Position numbers and translations under genes: made by a program. This document shows, piece by piece, positions 25,248 to 34,196 of a stretch of 50,087 nucleotides of DNA. Within the stretch, counting starts at the first letter, position 1; every line of letters begins with the position of its first letter. Under the pieces are notes generated by a model. It did not search any database and had not been told where the DNA came from. It worked only from the letters and a program-made list of their open reading frames with translations. The stretch is from Plantibacter sp. Leaf314 (lineage in GTDB: Bacteria > Actinomycetota > Actinomycetes > Actinomycetales > Microbacteriaceae), in the NCBI RefSeq assembly GCF_001423185.1, contig NZ_LMOB01000003.1:389693-439779 (forward strand). Direction: 5' to 3'.

Positions 25248-27143
25248 ATGCCGGCACCCGAACCCGACAATCGTCGTTCATCCTCCTCAAGCTCTTCCCG
25301 ATCCTCGTCGCGGAGTCGCCGAAGCACGAACGCTCGTAAGCGTGCCCGCCGCCGGGAGAATGCAGACCCTGAGCGCCTCCGCGCCCGCCGCCGCCGGACG
25401 GCCCTCATCGTCTCGGGTGTGCTCGTCCTGCTCCTCGCTGCCGTCGCCTGGATCGGTGTTCGCGCGTTCCTCGCGAAGGGGGAGTTGGAGGCCGCAGTGC
25501 CCCTCGCCCAGCAGGTCCGGGAGCAGGTTCTCGCCGGAGACGCTCCTGCCGCCGGGAAGACCGCTCGAGAGCTCGCCTCACACGCCCGTGAGGCTGCGGC
25601 GCTGACCAGTGACCCCATCTGGCGTGCTGCCGAGATCGTCCCCTGGATCGGCCCGAACCTCTCGGCGGTGCGGAACCTCGCCGGTGCGACCGATGAGGTC
25701 GCCGTCGGAGCCATCTCGCCGCTCGTCAACCTCTCCGGTTCCCTCCGCCCCGACCTCTTCAAGCCGGTCGACGGAGCGGTGCCGCTGCAGCCGATGATCG
25801 ACGCGCAGCAGGACGTCCGTTCCGCCGACGACGCTCTGGAGGGCGCCGCCCAGCGCGTCCGCGGCATCGACCAGTCCTCCCTGATCAGCCAGGTGTCGGC
25901 CGCCGTCGACCAGCTCGGTCCGGTGCTCACGGAGACCGCGGACACCGTGGATGCAGCACGTCGCGCGATCGATCTCCTCCCGGCGATGCTCGGAGCCGAT
26001 GGGCCGCGGAACTACCTGATCATGTTCCAGAACCCGGCCGAGCCACGCGCGAGCGGCGGCAACCCCGGTGCGCTCGCGCTCATCGGGACCGATGGAGGTC
26101 GGATCTCGCTCGTCCAGCAGGCGACCACCGCCGACTTCCCACGGTTCCCTGAGCCGGTCCTGCCGCTCCCGGTGGAGACCGCCGGCGTCTACGGCAACAT
26201 CACCGGCCGATTCCTGCAGGACACGACGCTCACGCCGCGGTTCGACCTGTCCTCCGAGCTCGCATCGGAGATGTGGTTCCAGCGGTTCGGGACGCGGGTC
26301 GACGGGGTGCTCAGCATCGATCCCGTGGCGCTCGGCTACCTCCTGGCGGCAACCGGACCGATCGACCTCCCCTCGGGGGACCAGCTGACTGCCGAGAACG
26401 CCGCGGACCTGCTGCTGAACCAGGTCTACCAGCGCTATCCGGCAGGAGCGGAGCAGGACGCGTTCTTCGCTGCGGCATCGGCCGCCGTCTTCACCCGCAT
26501 CTCCACGGGCAACTTCGACGCCACGAAGCTGGTCGAGGCACTCGCCAAGGCCGGCGACGAGCGCCGGGTGCTGGTGTGGAACGCCTCCGAGGAGGAGCAG
26601 ACGCTCCTCGCCGGGACGAGCCTGACCGACATGCTCCCGACGAAGGAGCAGCAGGCGGACGCTTTCGGCGTGTACATCAACGACGCGACCGGCAGCAAGA
26701 TGGGCTACTACCTCGACGTGCAGACGGAGAGCGGGATAGCACAATGCGGCTCCGAAGGACAGGTCCTCGGATTGCGTCTGAAATTTACGAACACGGCTCC
26801 AGTGGATGCTGCGACGTCATTGAGCGAGTACATCACCGGCGGCGGAAAGTACGGCGTCGTGCCGGGGAACTTCAACTTCAAGGTGGCACTGTACTCGCCG
26901 CCAGGGTCGTACACCGAAGGAATTCAGCGTGATGGCGCGGATCTTCCGGTGCAGCCGGCTGTCGACGGCGACTTCCCGTTGTCGCAGTTCCGCCTCGAAT
27001 TGGCGCCCGGTGAGAGCACGACGATCGACCTCGCGGTCTCCACTTCCGGCGTGTCGAGGCAGCCATTTGTCGTCTCGACCCCCAAACTTCATCTTTTCGA
27101 AACACAACAACTGGCGCTTACCTGCGAATTTGCCGTACAGTAA
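25248..27143 (+). CDS. DUF4012 membrane-anchored protein
   Basis: A 631-residue protein. The N-terminus is very rich in Ser and Arg (SSSSSSSRSSSRSRR) and cytoplasmic, followed by one membrane segment (TALIVSGVLVLLLAAVAWIG, about residues 51-70) and a large extracellular part. The DUF4012 signatures IVPWIGPNLSAVRNLAGATD and NYLIMFQNPAEPRASGGNPG are clear. Members are often found near actinobacterial polysaccharide loci; function is not established. It has no Shine-Dalgarno and starts five bases after the CPBP stop, so translation is probably coupled. Base composition falls from about 26740 onward, with more A/T-ending codons than the first part. Confidence 0.88.
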   Translation: MPAPEPDNRRSSSSSSSRSSSRSRRSTNARKRARRRENADPERLRARRRRTALIVSGVLVLLLAAVAWIGVRAFLAKGELEAAVPLAQQVREQVLAGDAPAAGKTARELASHAREAAALTSDPIWRAAEIVPWIGPNLSAVRNLAGATDEVAVGAISPLVNLSGSLRPDLFKPVDGAVPLQPMIDAQQDVRSADDALEGAAQRVRGIDQSSLISQVSAAVDQLGPVLTETADTVDAARRAIDLLPAMLGADGPRNYLIMFQNPAEPRASGGNPGALALIGTDGGRISLVQQATTADFPRFPEPVLPLPVETAGVYGNITGRFLQDTTLTPRFDLSSELASEMWFQRFGTRVDGVLSIDPVALGYLLAATGPIDLPSGDQLTAENAADLLLNQVYQRYPAGAEQDAFFAAASAAVFTRISTGNFDATKLVEALAKAGDERRVLVWNASEEEQTLLAGTSLTDMLPTKEQQADAFGVYINDATGSKMGYYLDVQTESGIAQCGSEGQVLGLRLKFTNTAPVDAATSLSEYITGGGKYGVVPGNFNFKVALYSPPGSYTEGIQRDGADLPVQPAVDGDFPLSQFRLELAPGESTTIDLAVSTSGVSRQPFVVSTPKLHLFETQQLALTCEFAVQ

Positions 27144-27288
27144 TGCGTGTTGTCGGATTTGAACCGTTTTCGGGGGGCTTCGGATACGACGCAACACTCT
27201 TCGTCACGACGCGGCTGTTCGTGGCGGTAGCTACAGCTCTGTCAGTTACAGCACTGTCAACCGATCAGTCTCCAAGGGGAATCCACAC

Positions 27289-27837
27289 ATGCTCAAGAAA
27301 ATCACCGCGGTCTTCGCGTTGGCCCTCGCCGGCCTCTTCATCGCTCCGGTCGCTGCGAACGCTTCGTACGTTCCCGGCGCCGACATCGTCGTGACCGGCG
27401 ATGTCACGGCCGGCGGCACCTTCGTCGTCACCTTCACGGACGGCGCCTTCCAGCCGAACGAGGACGTCTCCCTCGCGCTGACCGGTGAGAACGCGACCGG
27501 CGCGACCCTCGCGGCCGTCGACACCAAGACGCTCGTCAAGACGGCTTCGGCCACCGGCTCGGTCTCGCTGACCGTCACACTCCCGACCAACGCCACCGGC
27601 ACCTACACGGTGACCGGCACCGGCCTCTCCTCGCAGATCATCGGCACCACGACCGTCACGGTCCGCGCGGTTGCCGGCGGCGGCGCTGGTGGCACCGGTG
27701 GTGGCGGCCTCGCCGACACCGGTTTCAACACCCCGGCCTTCCTCGTGTGGGGCGCTGCTGGTGCAGTCGTCCTCGGCGCAGCACTCATCGCGGTCCTCGT
27801 GATGATGCGTCGTCAGCGCGCGGGCCTCGCCGCGTAA
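27289..27837 (+). CDS. Small sortase-type surface protein with LADTG signal
   Basis: A 182-residue secreted protein. A signal peptide (MLKKITAVFALALAGLFIAP...ANA) is followed by one Ig-like domain of about 100 residues (GDVTAGGTFVVTFTDGAF), a Gly-rich linker, and a C-terminal LADTG, hydrophobic stretch and RRQRAGLAA tail. AAGGGG lies nine bases before the ATG. A strong terminator follows. It is probably an abundant small wall protein; ligand unknown. Confidence 0.85.
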   Translation: MLKKITAVFALALAGLFIAPVAANASYVPGADIVVTGDVTAGGTFVVTFTDGAFQPNEDVSLALTGENATGATLAAVDTKTLVKTASATGSVSLTVTLPTNATGTYTVTGTGLSSQIIGTTTVTVRAVAGGGAGGTGGGGLADTGFNTPAFLVWGAAGAVVLGAALIAVLVMMRRQRAGLAA

Positions 27838-27863
27838 CACCCTTTCGGTCCTCGGGCCGATAC

Positions 27864-27895
27864 AGAACGGCCGGTGCAACTGCACCGGCCGTTCT
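27864..27895 (+). terminator. Strong hairpin terminator after the small LADTG gene
   Basis: AGAACGGCCGGTGCA (27864-27878) pairs with TGCACCGGCCGTTCT (27881-27895), a 15-base perfect stem followed by TCGTT. Confidence 0.9.
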
Positions 27896-28036
27896 TCGTT
27901 GTCTGGGACCCTGCCGACGGTGCAGCGGACGCGGAAACCGACGAGTTCGGCCTGGGCGCAGCAACCCTTCAGTGGCGTCCGCCGGACCACTCAACGGGGC
28001 CGGAAAAGAAAATCACCAGCGCTGATCGGTGGCCCC

Positions 28037-28042
28037 TAAGCT
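28037..28042 (+). promoter_or_regulatory. -10 element TAAGCT upstream of the acyltransferase pseudogene
   Basis: TAAGCT fits TANNNT and ends six bases before GTG 28049, so this broken gene still keeps a leaderless-type promoter. Confidence 0.5.
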
Positions 28043-28048
28043 GCAGCT

Positions 28049-29191
28049 GTGGACGAGGCGCGAGCGCGACCAAAGTGCGAGTTCGCCGACGGGCTACGAG
28101 CCGTGGCCGCGTTGGCTGTCGCGGTGTTGCACGCGACGACGTTCACCGGGCATCTGGGAGACGCGGATGCAACCTCCCCGTCATCGCACGCCTCACGGAG
28201 CTCGGGAACTACGCCGTCCCCGTCTTCATCACCCTGTCGGGCTACGTCCTGATGCTGCCGGTGGCGCGGACCACTAACTTCGAACTGCGTGGGGGCTTCT
28301 GGCGGTACCTGTGGCGACGCGCGAAGCGTATCCTCCCGCCCTACTACGCCTCCTTCGTCCTGATCGCCACGGTGCCCGCGCTCCAGTCCGGGAACGACAC
28401 CGCCTGGTTCAACAAGGTCCCCATCACTCTTGAGGGCGTCGCTCACACTTCCTGCTGATCCACAACTGGAATGGTGCCTGGATCTATCAGATCAACGGCC
28501 CCGCCTGGTCCGTCGCGACCGAGTGGCATGTCTACTTCATCATGCCGCTCGTCCTCCTCCCGATCTGCCGGTGGCTGAGCCCCTGGTCATGGTCGTCGTC
28601 GCTCTGGCGGTGGGGCCGGTTGTCTCCTACGCCTTCCCGAACGCCGGATCCGGCAATTACTGGATGATCGGGCTGTTCGCGCTCGGCATGGCGGCGGCGC
28701 TCGTCACCGTCCGCGGCACCCGCATCCCCGCCCCGTGGTTCGGGTGGGGAGCGCTCGGGGTGGGGATTCTCGCTGCAGCGTGGATGATCTTCGTGACTCC
28801 ACACACTCGGAACGAGCAGATCATCAGCGACACGCTCGCCGGTACCGCGATCGCCCTCGCGCTGGTGTCGATGGGACGTGCCGCCGTCGACGGACGTGTG
28901 AACCCGGGACGGCGTGTGTTGGAATGGCGTCCGCTCGTCTGGATCGGGCTGTGGTCGTACAGCATCTACCTCATTCACTCGCCGGTACTCGCGCTGGCGA
29001 ACATCCTCCTCCTGCCGCTCGAGCTGCCGACCTTCGTGAACTGGCTGCTGCTCGTGCTCGTTGTGCTTCCGGTCGCCCTCTCGCTTGCGTACGGATTCTT
29101 CTGGCTCGTGGAGCGACACTTCATCACCAGCCACCAGAAGCGCGTCATCAATGAGCGCGTGGACCCCGATGCCTCCGGGAAGGTCGCATGA
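28049..29191 (+). pseudogene. Acyltransferase 3 (OafA-like) broken by three frameshifts
   Basis: The protein can be followed through three reading frames. It starts FADGLRAVAALAVAVLHATT (from GTG 28049), jumps near 28170 to NLPVIARLTELGNYAVPVFI...SGYVLM, near 28445 to HFLLIHNWNGAWIYQING and WSVATEWHVYF, and near 28570-28580 to a last frame, MVVVALAVGPVVSYAFPNAG, ending at 29191. These are classic acyltransferase 3 motifs of membrane O-acetyltransferases that modify polysaccharides. Each jump is of the one-base-lost kind, and the last frame equals the first. Either the gene is dead or the sequence has three single-base errors; the intact gene would encode about 380 residues with ten membrane segments. 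Confidence 0.8.
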
Positions 29192-29328
29192 GGTCTGCAG
29201 CGCCCGTGGCTACCAAGACGGTCGGTCGCCCGTCGGCACTCCCAACGAGCTGAGTATCGATGCAGATGTGGCTGTGATCGTACCGAAGGTTCGACCGGAG
29301 CGCGCCGGTCCGGCGGCGGCTTCGCGCG

Positions 29329-30825
29329 TCAGGCGTTCCGGCGGAATCGGCGTGTGATCCGGCGAAGGATCGGTCCGATGATCTGACGAAGGACCAGCCG
29401 GTTCTCGCTGCCGGCGAACCACCAGAGCAGGGCCGCGTACACGATCGACCCGAGGACCGCGAGCGGAACGGCGAAAGTCCAGAACGCGTGGTCGCCACGA
29501 GCCCAGGCCGTCTGCTGCAGGAGGGCGATACCGACGACGACGGGGACCATGGCACCCACGCTTCGGAACACCTGTGCAAGATACTTTCCGGCAGGGAGAC
29601 CGATCAACCTGTGAAGGATGCGGATGCGCACGGGCCACGTGACGATCCTGGACCATCGCGACAGGGCGACTCCGACGATCCCGAACGGAAGCAGAGCGAA
29701 GACGAGCGCGACGCCGACGATGTTCTGCAGGACGGCGACCCACAGGGCCACGTCCGCTCTGCCGATCGACAGGAACGCGCTCCGATCGAAGTACATGACG
29801 GCGCCGAACGCCCAGCCGCACGCGAGGATCCAGATCAGCGGCGCCGTCTGGTCCCAGCCCGGCCCGAAGGCGAACGGCACGATCTGCACCGCGAACACGG
29901 CTACCAGTCCGAACAGGGGCACGCCGATGGCCGCGGAGGCGAACGTCATCTGGAGGAAGATGCGGTTCAAGCGTGGAAGATCGTCCTGCACCTTCGAGAA
30001 CGTCGTCAGTGTCACCCGGGACATGACGGTGGTGACCAGTTCAATGAGGATCGTGCCGATGCGCTGAGCCAGGTAGTAGTAGCCGAGCACCTCGGTGCTG
30101 AAGAACGCACCGACGATGAGCTTGTCGATGTTCTGTTGCACGGCATCGAGGAGCCCGATGCCGATGATGCGCAGTCCCATGGACCACATGGAGCGCAGTG
30201 CGACGAACGAGAACTCGAAGCTCGGTCGCCACGCCGTCGCCGTCCAGAGGATGATCACCGAGGCCGTGCTCGTGACCAGTGTCTGGGTCACGAGGGCCCA
30301 GACGCCGCCTCCGGCGACGGCGACAAGGATCGCCGCCGTCGCACCGCAGAGCGCTCCGCCGACCTGGCGGACGGCGAGGGACTTGAACCCGAACGAGCGC
30401 TCCAGCAGCGCCGCGGGTACCTGGGCGAGTGACGACACCGGCAGGCTCAGGCCGAGCACGCGCAGGACGTCGACCAGTTGAGGTTCGCCGAACAGCGAGG
30501 CGAGGAGCGGAGCGGAGAAGAACAGCGCCGTGTACAGCAGCACACTGAGCGAAACCGACGTCCAGAACGCGGTGGACGCGTCCTTCGGTCCGAGATCCTT
30601 GCGTTGGACCAGGACGGTGACGAAGCCGGATTCGACGAACACCTGCAGGAGGGCGATGACGACGGTCGCCATGGAGACGAGACCGAAGTCCGAAGGTGAC
30701 AGGAGCCGCGTCATGACGGCGATCACGACGAGGGTCAGGACGCGCGAGCTCCATCGTTCGAGAACGATCCAGCCGATCGACTGGGTCGCCTTCTTTCTGA
30801 GCCCGTCGCTCTCGCCGTCGGTCAT
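29329..30825 (-). CDS. Wzx-type polysaccharide flippase (MOP superfamily)
   Basis: A 498-residue integral membrane protein with about 12-14 hydrophobic segments. The N-terminal SIGWIVLERWSSRVLTLVVI, followed by TRLLSPSDFGLVSMATVVIA, is typical of the MOP flippases (RfbX/TuaB/WzxC). It should turn undecaprenyl-linked repeat units to the outer face, the step missing from the main exopolysaccharide operon upstream. The ATG at 30825 overlaps the upstream glycosyltransferase by four bases (ATGA). The C-terminus is strongly basic (RRITRRFRRNA). Confidence 0.92.
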   Translation of the reverse strand: MTDGESDGLRKKATQSIGWIVLERWSSRVLTLVVIAVMTRLLSPSDFGLVSMATVVIALLQVFVESGFVTVLVQRKDLGPKDASTAFWTSVSLSVLLYTALFFSAPLLASLFGEPQLVDVLRVLGLSLPVSSLAQVPAALLERSFGFKSLAVRQVGGALCGATAAILVAVAGGGVWALVTQTLVTSTASVIILWTATAWRPSFEFSFVALRSMWSMGLRIIGIGLLDAVQQNIDKLIVGAFFSTEVLGYYYLAQRIGTILIELVTTVMSRVTLTTFSKVQDDLPRLNRIFLQMTFASAAIGVPLFGLVAVFAVQIVPFAFGPGWDQTAPLIWILACGWAFGAVMYFDRSAFLSIGRADVALWVAVLQNIVGVALVFALLPFGIVGVALSRWSRIVTWPVRIRILHRLIGLPAGKYLAQVFRSVGAMVPVVVGIALLQQTAWARGDHAFWTFAVPLAVLGSIVYAALLWWFAGSENRLVLRQIIGPILRRITRRFRRNA

Positions 30826-31691
30826 CGCCGAGTGCGCCGGCGCAGCGGACGGATCGCCCGACGGAGCAGCGCGGAGAGATCGGTGGCGACAGCCGACGGG
30901 CCGAACGCGGACCACAGCGTGTTCAATGGTCCTCGCGAGGGGCGGATCCCGAAGTCGCGTTCCATGGCGGCCGAAAGCGGGCGAGCGACTCCTGCGAGCG
31001 ACTTCCCGGAGTGGTTCTCCCCGGTGTCCACGTGGTAGACCGCGCCCCGGTACGGAAGTGTCCGCAAGGCATGGCCGTGTTCCCGGTACCAGCTCTCCGC
31101 ATTCCGGTGGGCGCCCATGATCTCGTTCAGGCGTTCACCGTAGGCCTCCGCGACCGCTTCCTGTGAGGCACCTTCCGAGAGGTGCGTGGGCACCCCGTAG
31201 GCACCGATCGGGACGATGAAACACGTTCCGCAGGTTCGGTTGAAGTCGGCCTGCGGGACGTACACGTTTCGTGCCCGTGAATACATCCAGCCGTCGTGGA
31301 TCACCCAACCACCGTGGTCGGGATTCGCCGACACCGTCGCGGCTAGATCGCGGTGGACGAAGTCGTCAGCGTCGAAGATCATCACGTGCGAAGGATCGTG
31401 CCGAGCGGCGGCGATGAGCCCGATACCGAGCTTCGTGCCCTTGTCCCAGACGAAGGGGGCCCGTGCGGTCTGCGCTCCGGTCGCCGGCGCCGGCGCCGGG
31501 AAGTCGACCTCGACGAACTCGGTGCGAGGCGGCAGCTCGAAGTCCGGTCGCCGATTGCCCACGATGATCACCACGTAGTCATCGGACGTCTGCTGCGTGA
31601 CCGAGCGCAGCGTGTCCTCGAGCAGCCGCTCCACACGCCCGTAGTCGACCGAGTTCTGCGGGTGCCGCAGCGTCGTGATGAACGCGAGCAT
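30822..31691 (-). CDS. GT-A type glycosyltransferase
   Basis: A 289-residue protein with the layout of a small nucleotide-diphospho-sugar transferase: an N-terminal LAFITTLRHPQNSVDY, VVIIVGNRRPDFELPP, and the acidic metal-binding motif HVMIFDADDFVHRDLA near residues 100-115. It overlaps its upstream neighbour by one base (TGATG) and the flippase by four. It probably adds a sugar to the repeat unit made by this locus. Family 2-like, but divergent; donor unknown. Confidence 0.75.
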   Translation of the reverse strand: MLAFITTLRHPQNSVDYGRVERLLEDTLRSVTQQTSDDYVVIIVGNRRPDFELPPRTEFVEVDFPAPAPATGAQTARAPFVWDKGTKLGIGLIAAARHDPSHVMIFDADDFVHRDLAATVSANPDHGGWVIHDGWMYSRARNVYVPQADFNRTCGTCFIVPIGAYGVPTHLSEGASQEAVAEAYGERLNEIMGAHRNAESWYREHGHALRTLPYRGAVYHVDTGENHSGKSLAGVARPLSAAMERDFGIRPSRGPLNTLWSAFGPSAVATDLSALLRRAIRPLRRRTRR

Positions 31692-32743
31692 CAGAGCGCC
31701 GTCAGACTCTGGACAGTCGCCTTCGCGACTGCGGTGTCGGTCGCATAGTTCGCCGTTGAGAATCGACCGGTGTAATCGTCGAACACCGCTCCGATCTTCC
31801 GGTAGTTGTTATCCAACGCGACATGGTCGATACCCAACAGCAGCGCCAGGACATGCGCGTGGAGCCGGTCGACGACGACGATGTCCGCGGCGGCGTACCA
31901 CCGCAGTGCTCCGGTGATGTTGATGACGTTCAGGGAGGTGATGAGACGCTGAACCGCCCACTGCGGCAACGTCGGCGTCCAGCCGAGACGCCGACGCACT
32001 CGGACGAGGAAGTGGTGGAGCTTCATCAGCCGTCGCGCAGTGCGATAGCGCACCGCGAGCCAGCCTTCACTGTGCCAGTCGGTGCTGGTGACTGACAGGC
32101 CGTCACCCCAGTCATCGCCGACGTCGTGCAGGCCCGACATGGCTTCCTTGTCACGCCGGGCGATGACGAGCACATCGGTGCCCCGGGCGCTGCGTTCCTG
32201 TGCCGGAGGATCGAATCCGAGCGCCATGTCCTGGCAGAACACCGGCTGCAAGGAGGGGAGCTGCTTGGCGGCGCGCTCCATCGAGAGGGAGTCGCGAAGC
32301 AGCAGCCGGAAATCCGGGTGCTTGCCGATGATCTCGTCGGCCTGCGCGGCGCGAGCCTCGGAGGCGAAGTAGATCGATTGCGACAGCTGCACGACGCGGT
32401 AGTCCGGCAGTTCCTTGACGATCCGCTCGCGATGGTTTTGATGCCCCATCCAAAGGTCGCCGAAGTTCCCGCCGCCGTGAAGGAGGACGACTCCTGAGGG
32501 CATCGCACGGCGGAGTGCCGCGGGATCGAAGGTGGCGATGTCGGCGATGTACCGGATGCGGAGTCCGAGACGCCGGAAGTACGCGATCTCTCCCGCCCAG
32601 ATCAACGAGTCTCCGACGTTGGTCTGGTTCGGGGCGTCCAGGAGGGCCACGTCCACCGTGTCGCCGATCGCGTCTCGCAGGGTGTGCTCGGTGGCCTCCC
32701 TGAGGGTACGCAGGTACTCGGCATCAGCGTGGCTCAGTCGCAC
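31691..32743 (-). CDS. Second polysaccharide pyruvyl transferase family protein
   Basis: A 350-residue protein of the pyruvyltransferase family. Seen are DAPNQTNVGDSLIWAGEIAY near the N-terminus, VVLLHGGGNFGDLW, and near the C-terminus DIVVVDRLHAHVLALLLGID with the family's conserved R/SLHAH-type motif and DNNYRKIG. GTG 32743 is chosen because GAGG lies five bases upstream; the open frame continues to 32953 but that part looks non-coding. It differs clearly from the gene at 13280-14125. First gene of the flippase operon, likely adding a pyruvate ketal to a sugar. Confidence 0.85.
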   Translation of the reverse strand: MRLSHADAEYLRTLREATEHTLRDAIGDTVDVALLDAPNQTNVGDSLIWAGEIAYFRRLGLRIRYIADIATFDPAALRRAMPSGVVLLHGGGNFGDLWMGHQNHRERIVKELPDYRVVQLSQSIYFASEARAAQADEIIGKHPDFRLLLRDSLSMERAAKQLPSLQPVFCQDMALGFDPPAQERSARGTDVLVIARRDKEAMSGLHDVGDDWGDGLSVTSTDWHSEGWLAVRYRTARRLMKLHHFLVRVRRRLGWTPTLPQWAVQRLITSLNVINITGALRWYAAADIVVVDRLHAHVLALLLGIDHVALDNNYRKIGAVFDDYTGRFSTANYATDTAVAKATVQSLTAL

Positions 32744-33141
32744 ACAATCCTCGATTCGATGTCTGACACGCGCGCGCGACTGCAGCAGTCGATGAGCTAG
32801 TCCTCGAGTGGAGTCGCGAACGCTGCGATGCGGTTCTCGGTGAAGGACCGTGCAGCTGCACAGACAACCCCTCGTCCTCATCCTACTGACTACCCCACAA
32901 TCGTCGAGTTCCCTTGCTCGTGCGAGCCGCAGTGGGTCACGAATCGCGCGCATCGGGACCGGACCTTGGGGGTATCGGCAGTGATAGCGTCACTCTCACA
33001 CCGGCAGCCGGGTAGCAACTGCGTGTCAGTCGACGTCGACGTCTGTCTCGCTCGTCGGTCTGAACACCAGTCACGCCCGAACTCGAGCCCGGACCTTCGT
33101 CAACGGAGGAACCCGCTCGGCTGAACGAAAACGGTCTCTGC
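32744..33141. other. Divergent intergenic region of the second polysaccharide locus
   Basis: 398 bases between the pyruvyltransferase (leftward) and the fucosyltransferase-like gene (rightward). It holds the palindrome at 32776-32790 and a possible rightward -10 TAGCGT at 32985-32990 with no good -35. No coding frame is supported. Confidence 0.4.
32776..32790. promoter_or_regulatory. Perfect palindrome CGACTGC-A-GCAGTCG
   Basis: A 15-base perfect palindrome 33 bases upstream of GTG 32743, in the region where an operator for the flippase operon would be expected. Confidence 0.4.
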
Positions 33142-33993
33142 ATGACACAGCTCAATGTCTGGTGCCTCAGCGGCCTCGGGAACAGGATGCGGTCGCTGCT
33201 CGGCGCGAAGGATCTCAGCGATCGGCACGGCTGGGAATTCTCCTACACCTGGGACGACCGGTCGGCTGGGCTCTCCGCTGAGCTGGACGAGCTGTGGCAG
33301 AACGAATTCGAGCGCACATCGCGAGCTACGGCGACGCTGTGGAGCCTGCCGTCGAGGGCATTCCTTTCCGGTGACCAACGGACGTGGCCCGCCGGTGCGG
33401 AAGGTCGGCGTCGGATCAATCTGAAGACGGGGGACTACATCGTCGACCGTGACGGCGAACGGCTCGATTGGGGCAATCAGCTCCGCGCACTCCGGCCCGC
33501 CGCTTCGGTGGCCCAGCGGATCGAGCAGGTGGGAGGCGAGCTCGGCCAGGGTGAATTCGTCGGGGTGATGATCCGGGCACACGAGGCGTCACACCCGAAG
33601 ACGAAGGAATTCTCGCCGGTGTCCTGGTACGAGACGCGCATGCAGGAACTGCTCGAACAGCGACCCGATCTCCGGTTCTACATCTCATGTGATGTGCCGG
33701 AAGTCGCCGATGCCCTTGTGGCGCGGTTCCCGATGGCGGTCACGCAGCGCGACAAGGGCGGCTACAACACGACGACGGGGACGCAGGCGGCCGTCGCCGA
33801 CATCTACCTGCTCGCCGCTTCCGGGGGCATCCTCCGGCCGTACTGGTCCAGCTTCACCACGATGTCGAGCGAACTCGCCGACCAAGCCCTCATCCTTGAG
33901 GACTCCCAGTCGGAAGTCGCCCTCAGCGAGCACACGCTCGTGCCACGGGCCGTCGACCCGCTCCGCCCCTGGGAACGACCGACGGCCCGCTAG
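33142..33993 (+). CDS. Fucosyltransferase-like glycosyltransferase
   Basis: A 283-residue protein. The N-terminal LSGLGNRMRSLLGAKDL recalls the 'GLGNR' start of NodZ-type and other fucosyltransferases. FVGVMIRAHEASHPK sits where the arginine-rich donor motif (HxRRxD) would be, and DIYLLAASGGILRPYWSSF matches the C-terminal '..D...L......SSFS' motif of those families. It is therefore probably a GT11/GT23/GT65-like GDP-sugar transferase, but key motif residues are not canonical. No Shine-Dalgarno is seen before the ATG. It lies divergent from the flippase operon and may decorate the same polymer. Confidence 0.6.
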   Translation: MTQLNVWCLSGLGNRMRSLLGAKDLSDRHGWEFSYTWDDRSAGLSAELDELWQNEFERTSRATATLWSLPSRAFLSGDQRTWPAGAEGRRRINLKTGDYIVDRDGERLDWGNQLRALRPAASVAQRIEQVGGELGQGEFVGVMIRAHEASHPKTKEFSPVSWYETRMQELLEQRPDLRFYISCDVPEVADALVARFPMAVTQRDKGGYNTTTGTQAAVADIYLLAASGGILRPYWSSFTTMSSELADQALILEDSQSEVALSEHTLVPRAVDPLRPWERPTAR

Positions 33994-34010
33994 CGCTGCG
34001 TCCTTGCCAC

Positions 34011-34190
34011 CTACGCGTCGTCGCTCGGGTGGTCGGGGTCCTCTTCCTGGTTGAAGTTCGAGGCGTCGGGGTCGTGGCCGACCGCGAGGCCGTCCTCGCT
34101 GTTGGGGATGGTCTGGTTCTCGCCCAGGCCGTCCGGCTTCGGCGTGCCCTCGCTCGAGGTGCTGTCGGTGTCGTTCGTGTGGTTCGTCAT
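34011..34190 (-). CDS. Acidic 59-residue protein of unknown function
   Basis: Begins MTNHTNDTDSTSSEGTPKPD and ends EEDPDHPSDDA. It is very acidic, rich in Asp, Ser and Asn, with no hydrophobic segment and is probably disordered and cytoplasmic. The ATG at 34190 is exactly six bases after TAATCT (34197-34202 on the minus strand), a TANNNT box, so it looks leaderless. It ends 17 bases from the fucosyltransferase-like stop (convergent). Similar small acidic proteins are frequent in Microbacteriaceae, but no function is known. Confidence 0.65.
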   Translation of the reverse strand: MTNHTNDTDSTSSEGTPKPDGLGENQTIPNSEDGLAVGHDPDASNFNQEEDPDHPSDDA

Positions 34191-34196
34191 GGGGAG

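Noticed and set aside
29192..29328. Possible small gene between the acyltransferase pseudogene and the flippase
   Set aside because: Only short shadow frames; no ribosome site or hairpin terminator was evident.
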